DNA of 64,000 bases from Burkholderia pseudomultivorans (lineage in GTDB: Bacteria > Pseudomonadota > Gammaproteobacteria > Burkholderiales > Burkholderiaceae), in NCBI RefSeq assembly GCF_001718415.1, contig NZ_CP013377.1, positions 1 through 64,000 on the forward strand, written 5' to 3'. Positions within the stretch are counted from its first letter, which is position 1, and every line of letters starts with the position of its first letter. Position numbers and translations under genes: made by a program. Positions 59,478 through 64,000 of the stretch are shown in pieces. Under the pieces are notes generated by a model. It did no database searches. It was not told the DNA's origin and saw only the letters and a program-made list of their open reading frames with translations.

Positions 59478-61463
59478 TCAGGTGGCGCTGCGATGGACGG
59501 CGACGCCTTGCGGCTCGACCTGCGCGCCGCCGAGCACGAACGCCGCCGGCGGCACCGCGTCGATCGTGTACGGCGTGGCGCGGTAATTGAACACGTAGGT
59601 CAGGCCGCCGCGCCGGCTCACGCGCACGCCGTCGTCGAGCGGCGCGGGTGCGAGGCCGGCATCGGCCGCGACGTCGGCGAACAGGCGTGCCGTCGTCGCA
59701 TCGTCGAACAGCGCGGCCCAGTAGTGCAGCGTGCCGTGCGACACGCACGCGGGATGGCCGTCGACGAAGTGCGCGCGGACATCCGTGCGCGCGGCGTCGC
59801 GCAGCTCGACGAGATCGCGCCAGTGGCGCGCCTCGCCGGTCAGCGGCGTGCCGTCGCGCAGCGTGCCGTCGACCCGCTCGGTCAGGTTCGGCCGCAGCGA
59901 CTCGACGCGCCACACGCGGATCGGCAGGATCGACGCGAGCGGGCCCGGCGGCAGTGCGGGCGGAATCTGCAGGTCGGGCGTCTTCGATCCGGTGCGCGGG
60001 CCGAGCACGACGTGCGCGCCCGATGCCGCGAGCCGCGCCGCGAAATCGTCCGGCACGACGGGCAGCGGCGGGACGGCGATCAGCCGGTAGCCGTCGAGCG
60101 GCGCATCGGCGGCGATCACGTCGACGTCGAAGCCGAGCGAGCGCAGCGCCGAGTAATACTCGAACGCGAAACGCGGGTAGTGGAAATCCGCGCCTTGCGG
60201 CTGCACCTCGAACAGCCACTTCGCCTCGTAGTCGAAGATCAGCGCGACGGACGCACGCACCGGGCCGTCCGCATCCGCGGCGGCGTCGCGCACGGTCGCG
60301 ATCTCGCGGGCGACGCGTTCCGCTTCGCGGCCGCCCTGGTCGAGCCGGTCGTCCGGCGTGTTCAGGCCGGCGTGCATCTGCTCCTGCGCGAACGGCGCCT
60401 GCCGCCAGCGGAAATACGATACGCAGCCCGCGCCGTGCGCGAACGCTTCCCAGCTCCACAGGCGCACCATGCCGGGCAGCGGCGCCGGGTTCCAGTGCGC
60501 CCAGTTCACGGGCCCCGGCTGCTGTTCCATCACCCAGAACGGCAGCTTCGACATGCCGCGATACAGGTCGTGGTTGAACGACGCGAAGTCCGGATGGCCG
60601 GTGCGCAGCCAGCGCGCCTTCACGTCGGGCGCGAACCATTGCTCCTCGAGCGCGCCGAGCGGATAGCTGTCCCAGGTCGCGATGTCGAGGTCGCGCGCCA
60701 CGTCGTAATGGTCGAATTCGGTGAACAGCTGCATGAAATTGTGCGCGACGGGGCGGCCCGGCGAATGCGCGCGAATCACGTCGACCTGCATCCGGTGATA
60801 ACGCGCGAGTTCGTCCGACGCGAAGCGCCGGTAGTCGAGGCGATGCGACGGGTGGGCCTCGGTCACGGTGCCGACGGGGGCGTCGATCTCGCCGAAGTCG
60901 CGATACTCCATGCTCCAGAACACGGTGCCCCACGCGCGGTTCAGCGCGTCGATGGTGCCGTAGCGCGCCTTCAGCCAGGCACGGAAGCCTGCGAGCGCGG
61001 CCGGCGAGTAGCTGACGACGGTCTGGTGGCAGCCGAGTTCGTTGTCGGTCTGCCAGTAGCGCACGGCAGGGTGGCGGCCGTAGCGTTCGGCGACGGCGGT
61101 GCAGATGCGGCGCGACGCCTCGAGATAGGTCGGCGACGAGAAGTCGTAGTGGCGGCGCGAGCCGAACGCCCGCGGCCGGCCGTCCGCGCCGATCGCGAGG
61201 ATGTCGGGATGGCGATCGACCAGCCACTTCGGCGGCGTCGCGGTCGGCGTGCACATCACGATGTCGAGGCCGGCCGCGCCGAGTACGTCGATCGCGCGGT
61301 CGAGCCAGCCCCAGTCGTATTCGCCCGGCGACGGCTCGATGCGGCTCCACGCGAATTCGGCGATCCGCACCTGCTCGATGCCGAGCGCTTTCATCCGGCG
61401 GGCGTCGCCCGCCCACATCGTTTCCGGCCAGTGTTCCGGGTAGTAGCAGACTCCGAGGCGCAT
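59478..61463 (-). CDS. Beta-galactosidase, glycoside hydrolase family 42
   Basis: This 661-residue GH42 enzyme starts [20 protein letters not shown] and has the (beta/alpha)8 barrel. The acid/base glutamate is E142 in QTDNELGCH, and the nucleophile glutamate is in [13 protein letters not shown] (near 310). A trimerisation domain and a small C-terminal beta domain follow. It has no signal peptide, so it should split imported beta-galactosides in the cytoplasm. It lies between the ATPase and binding-protein genes of the transporter and is under the same LacI-type control. Confidence 0.94.
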   Translation of the reverse strand: MRLGVCYYPEHWPETMWAGDARRMKALGIEQVRIAEFAWSRIEPSPGEYDWGWLDRAIDVLGAAGLDIVMCTPTATPPKWLVDRHPDILAIGADGRPRAFGSRRHYDFSSPTYLEASRRICTAVAERYGRHPAVRYWQTDNELGCHQTVVSYSPAALAGFRAWLKARYGTIDALNRAWGTVFWSMEYRDFGEIDAPVGTVTEAHPSHRLDYRRFASDELARYHRMQVDVIRAHSPGRPVAHNFMQLFTEFDHYDVARDLDIATWDSYPLGALEEQWFAPDVKARWLRTGHPDFASFNHDLYRGMSKLPFWVMEQQPGPVNWAHWNPAPLPGMVRLWSWEAFAHGAGCVSYFRWRQAPFAQEQMHAGLNTPDDRLDQGGREAERVAREIATVRDAAADADGPVRASVALIFDYEAKWLFEVQPQGADFHYPRFAFEYYSALRSLGFDVDVIAADAPLDGYRLIAVPPLPVVPDDFAARLAASGAHVVLGPRTGSKTPDLQIPPALPPGPLASILPIRVWRVESLRPNLTERVDGTLRDGTPLTGEARHWRDLVELRDAARTDVRAHFVDGHPACVSHGTLHYWAALFDDATTARLFADVAADAGLAPAPLDDGVRVSRRGGLTYVFNYRATPYTIDAVPPAAFVLGGAQVEPQGVAVHRSAT

Positions 61464-61472
61464 GCCCGATCC

Positions 61473-62630
61473 TTATGCGTAGTGGTGAACGTGGAGGTCG
61501 GCGCACGCGGGCACCGCGCGGCCGTCTTCGGTGAAGAGGTGGCAGGCCGCGGCCGGGGCGTGCAGCTGCACGCGCTCGCCCGGCCGCACCTGCGCGTCGC
61601 CGGGCACCTTCGCGATGAACGGCGCGCCGCCGGGCGCATCGAGGTGCACGTAGGTCTGTTCGCCGAGCCGTTCGACGAGCGCGACGTCGCGTGCGAGTGC
61701 GGTGGCGTCGGGGGCGGCGTACGCGGCGCCCAGCGTCAGGTGTTCGGGACGGATGCCGAGCGTGACGGCGCTGCCGGGATGCAGCGCCGTGCCGTCGCGC
61801 GGCAGCACGAAGGTTTCCCCGGACGGCGCGAGCGTGACGGTCGTGCGCTGCGGATCGCACGCGGTGACGACGGCCGGCAGGAAGTTCATCCGCGGCGAAC
61901 CGATGAAGCCCGCGACGAAGCGGCTGGCCGGACGGTGATAGAGATCGAGCGGCGCGCCCACCTGCGCGATGCTGCCGTGTTGCGCGGTGTCCGCGCCGGC
62001 GTGCAGCAGCACGATCTTGTCGGCGAGCGTCATCGCCTCGGTCTGGTCGTGCGTCACGTAGACGACGCTCGCGCGTTCGAACTGCCGGTGCAGGCGTGCG
62101 ATCTCGATGCGCGTCTGGCCGCGCAGCGCCGCGTCGAGGTTCGACAGCGGCTCGTCGAACAGGAACACGCCCGGCTCGCGCACGATCGCGCGGCCGATCG
62201 CGACGCGCTGCCGCTGGCCGCCTGACAGCGCCTTCGGCTTGCGTTCGAGCAGCGTGTCGAGCTGCAGGATGCGCGCGGCGTCGCGCACCTTCCGGTCGAT
62301 CTCGGCCCTGGGTGTGTGCGCGAGCTTCAGGCCGAACGCCATGTTCTCGTAGACGGTCATGTGCGGAAACAGCGCGTAGCTCTGGAACACCATCGCGACG
62401 CCGCGCTCGGCGGCCGGCACGTCGTCGATGCGCCGGCCGTCGATCGACAGCTCGCCCGCGCTCAGGTCCTCGAGCCCGGCGATCAGTCGCAGCAGCGTCG
62501 ACTTCCCGCAGCCGGACGGCCCGAGGAACACGCAGAACTCGTGCGCGCCGATTTCCAGATCGACGTCGCGTATGACCGGGGCGTGCTCGCCGTAGGCTTT
62601 CTGCACGCCGCGCATCGAGATGCTCGCCAT
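61473..62630 (-). CDS. Sugar ABC transporter ATPase, MalK/UgpC type
   Basis: This 385-residue MalK-like ATPase has Walker A GPSGCGKST (about 38-46), the Q-loop, signature LSGGQRQRVAIGRA (about 134-147), Walker B VFLFDEPLSNLD and the switch histidine in VTHDQTEA. A C-terminal TOBE regulatory domain starts near 240 (FIGSPRMNFL, GIRPEHL). It is the first gene of the operon. A perfect 18-bp palindrome 36 bp before its ATG is the likely LacI-type operator. Confidence 0.95.
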   Translation of the reverse strand: MASISMRGVQKAYGEHAPVIRDVDLEIGAHEFCVFLGPSGCGKSTLLRLIAGLEDLSAGELSIDGRRIDDVPAAERGVAMVFQSYALFPHMTVYENMAFGLKLAHTPRAEIDRKVRDAARILQLDTLLERKPKALSGGQRQRVAIGRAIVREPGVFLFDEPLSNLDAALRGQTRIEIARLHRQFERASVVYVTHDQTEAMTLADKIVLLHAGADTAQHGSIAQVGAPLDLYHRPASRFVAGFIGSPRMNFLPAVVTACDPQRTTVTLAPSGETFVLPRDGTALHPGSAVTLGIRPEHLTLGAAYAAPDATALARDVALVERLGEQTYVHLDAPGGAPFIAKVPGDAQVRPGERVQLHAPAAACHLFTEDGRAVPACADLHVHHYA

Positions 62631-62665
62631 TGTCTCCGCTCCATGTTCTAATGCGCGTTGATGCT

Positions 62666-62683
62666 TGATTAAGCGCTTAATCA
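62666..62683. promoter_or_regulatory. LacI-type operator, perfect palindrome
   Basis: TGATTAAGCGCTTAATCA is an 18-bp perfect palindrome with the central AA-GCGC-TT-type core typical of LacI/GalR operators. It lies in the 192-bp gap between the transporter operon and the divergent lacI-type gene, close to the operon side. Confidence 0.78.
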
Positions 62684-62822
62684 CCGCGATCAAAAAAGAA
62701 GCGACAGGCGATCGCGGCCGAGTCGCGCCCCGTCGGTCGGGCGCGCTGGGTGTGCGGCGATAGTGCGCCGCTTCGGTGAGCGAAGCAAATACTGGATCGA
62801 TGTCCCATATAGTGAGTCAACC

Positions 62823-63848
62823 ATGGCAACCCTGGAGAAAGTCGCGCGCCGCGCCGGCGTGACGGCCGCGACGGTGTCGAACGTGCTGCGCGATCGCGGC
62901 CGGGTCGGCGCAGCCACGCGTGCGCGCGTGCTGGAGGCCGTGCAGGCGCTCGGCTACCGGCCGCATCTCGCGGCGCGGGCGCTGGCGGAAGGGCGCGCGC
63001 CGACGGTCGCGCTGATGGTGTCGAGCATCGCCAATCCGTTCTATCCGGAGTTCGCGCTGGCCGTGGAACGCGCGGTGCGCCGCAACGGCCAGTTCCTGAT
63101 CATCTGCAATACGAACGACGATCCTCAGGAAGGCCGCGCGTACCTCGACCAGATCGCGGGGACGATCTCGGAGGGCATTCTCGTGACCAACGCGAACCTG
63201 CACCTGCCCGACCTGCTGGAGACCGCACGGCGCGGCGTGCCGGTCGTGCTGTGCATGTGGGAGCGGCCCGATGCGCCGCCGGACGCGTTGCCGTGCGTCA
63301 CGGTCGATTTCCGCGAGGCGGGGCGGCTGGCGACGCGGCATCTGATCGAGCTGGGCCATCGCGAGATCGGCGTGATCGTCGGCGGCAGCCGCAACGGCGT
63401 GCAGGCGGCGCGCTACGACGGGTTTCTCGATGCGATGCGCGAAGCCGGGCTCGACGCGTCGGCGCTCGCGAGCGAACCCGACACGATCGAGGGCGGCGTG
63501 CGCGCCGCGAGCCGCTTGCTCGACGACCATCCGAGGCTGACCGCGCTGGTCGCGACCAACGACCTGCCGGCGATCGGTGCGATGCACGCGGCCGCCGACC
63601 GCGGGCGGCGCGTGCCCGACGACCTGTCGGTCATCGGCATCACCGATATTCGTCTCGCGAGCGAGACGCGGCCCGCGCTCACGACCGTCGCGATTCCGAC
63701 CGAGGAAGCCGCGGATCTGGCGGTCGAACTGCTCAACGCGCTGCGCCACGCAGACGGCCCGATCGACGTGGCGCGGCGCGTGCGCACCGCCTCGCCGCCG
63801 CGGCTGGTGGTGCGCGCCAGCACCGGCCGGGTGCCGGGCGCGAAGTAG
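62823..63848 (+). CDS. LacI-family transcriptional regulator
   Basis: This 341-residue regulator has the N-terminal LacI helix-turn-helix and hinge (MATLEKVARRAGVTAATVSNVLRDRGRVGAATRARVLEAVQALGYRPHLAARAL, residues 1-54) and a periplasmic-binding-protein-like sugar domain (about 62-330, VALMVSSIANPFYPEFALAVE). Divergent from the beta-galactoside transporter/GH42 operon, it most likely represses it until a galactoside binds. Confidence 0.95.
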   Translation: MATLEKVARRAGVTAATVSNVLRDRGRVGAATRARVLEAVQALGYRPHLAARALAEGRAPTVALMVSSIANPFYPEFALAVERAVRRNGQFLIICNTNDDPQEGRAYLDQIAGTISEGILVTNANLHLPDLLETARRGVPVVLCMWERPDAPPDALPCVTVDFREAGRLATRHLIELGHREIGVIVGGSRNGVQAARYDGFLDAMREAGLDASALASEPDTIEGGVRAASRLLDDHPRLTALVATNDLPAIGAMHAAADRGRRVPDDLSVIGITDIRLASETRPALTTVAIPTEEAADLAVELLNALRHADGPIDVARRVRTASPPRLVVRASTGRVPGAK

Positions 63849-63859
63849 CGCACGCGGCG

Positions 63860-64000
63860 TCAGCCGCCTGCGACGAGCCGCATCACGATCTCCCTTGCCG
63901 AATCGAGATGCGCGACGGTCATCGCACGGGCGGCGCGCGCATTGCGCGCCCGGCAGGCCTGCAGGATCGCCTCGTGCTCGACCTGGAACGACGGCGTATC
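63860..64000 (-). CDS. GntR-type regulator, C-terminal end (partial)
   Basis: Only the last 46 codons are inside the window. The peptide has the final helix pattern of FCD-domain GntR regulators: EHEAILQACRARNARAARAMTVAHLDSAREIV, with the metal-ligand histidine in the AHL position. The rest lies beyond the right edge. It converges with the LacI-type gene, leaving an 11-bp gap. Confidence 0.7.
   Translation of the reverse strand, partial: DTPSFQVEHEAILQACRARNARAARAMTVAHLDSAREIVMRLVAGG

Noticed and set aside
1..64000. Possible CRISPR array, rRNA or tRNA genes
   Set aside because: No regularly spaced repeats and no RNA gene signatures were found on reading both strands; a covariance-model scan was not possible here.

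Overview
The window looks like the replication-origin end of a secondary chromosome (chromosome 2 type) of a Burkholderia, most likely of the B. cepacia complex. The reasons are a Rep_3-type initiator next to a replicon-type parAB pair, six copies of the 16-bp palindrome GTTTATGCGCATAAAC or close variants (parS-like centromere sites), uniformly high GC, and Burkholderia-style hopanoid and glycolate loci. The species assignment is inference.

Layout. 1-4.2 kb: initiator gene, parB and parA (minus strand), and a parS cluster upstream of parA. 4.2-12.7 kb: ArsC-like reductase, an ECF sigma/zinc anti-sigma pair, an NADPH:FMN reductase preceded by a small DnaA-box cluster, a hybrid histidine kinase divergent from an overlapping REC / CheC-like / diguanylate cyclase operon, an alpha/beta hydrolase and a small unknown gene. 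12.9-17.8 kb: hopanoid operon hpnD-hpnE-shc-hpnG.

18.1-36.6 kb: an accessory island sitting between the hopanoid genes. It carries only part of a type VI secretion system: tssF, a 1955-residue VgrG-Rhs fusion with a 118-residue C-terminal toxin candidate, PAAR, tssL and tssM. Between vgrG-rhs and PAAR lies a lower-GC stretch of small orphan genes, three degenerate rhs-core fragments and an intact IS2-like insertion sequence with a 5-bp target duplication. I read this as successive displacement of Rhs toxin tips, leaving immunity genes behind. Two small cysteine-rich membrane proteins, one overlapping the rhs stop codon and one 4 kb downstream, are paralogues and the best immunity candidates. 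The 3' end of tssM is duplicated on both sides of a small membrane-protein gene.

36.7-41.3 kb: more hopanoid/outer-membrane lipid genes (mlaA, hpnN, and hpnM/mlaC in divergent orientation). 41.3-47.5 kb: a TetR regulator divergent from an EmrB-type exporter whose promoter carries both a TetR-type palindrome and a Fur-box-like palindrome, then a NarL-type two-component pair and a membrane diguanylate cyclase. 47.9-55.4 kb: the glycolate/glyoxylate operon glcD-glcE-glcF-glcG-like-glcB with divergent glcC and two identical operator sites. 55.6-64 kb: a four-helix-bundle protein, a beta-galactoside ABC transporter plus GH42 beta-galactosidase operon with divergent LacI regulator and an 18-bp perfect operator palindrome, and the 3' end of a GntR-type regulator cut by the window edge.

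No rRNA, tRNA or CRISPR array was seen.
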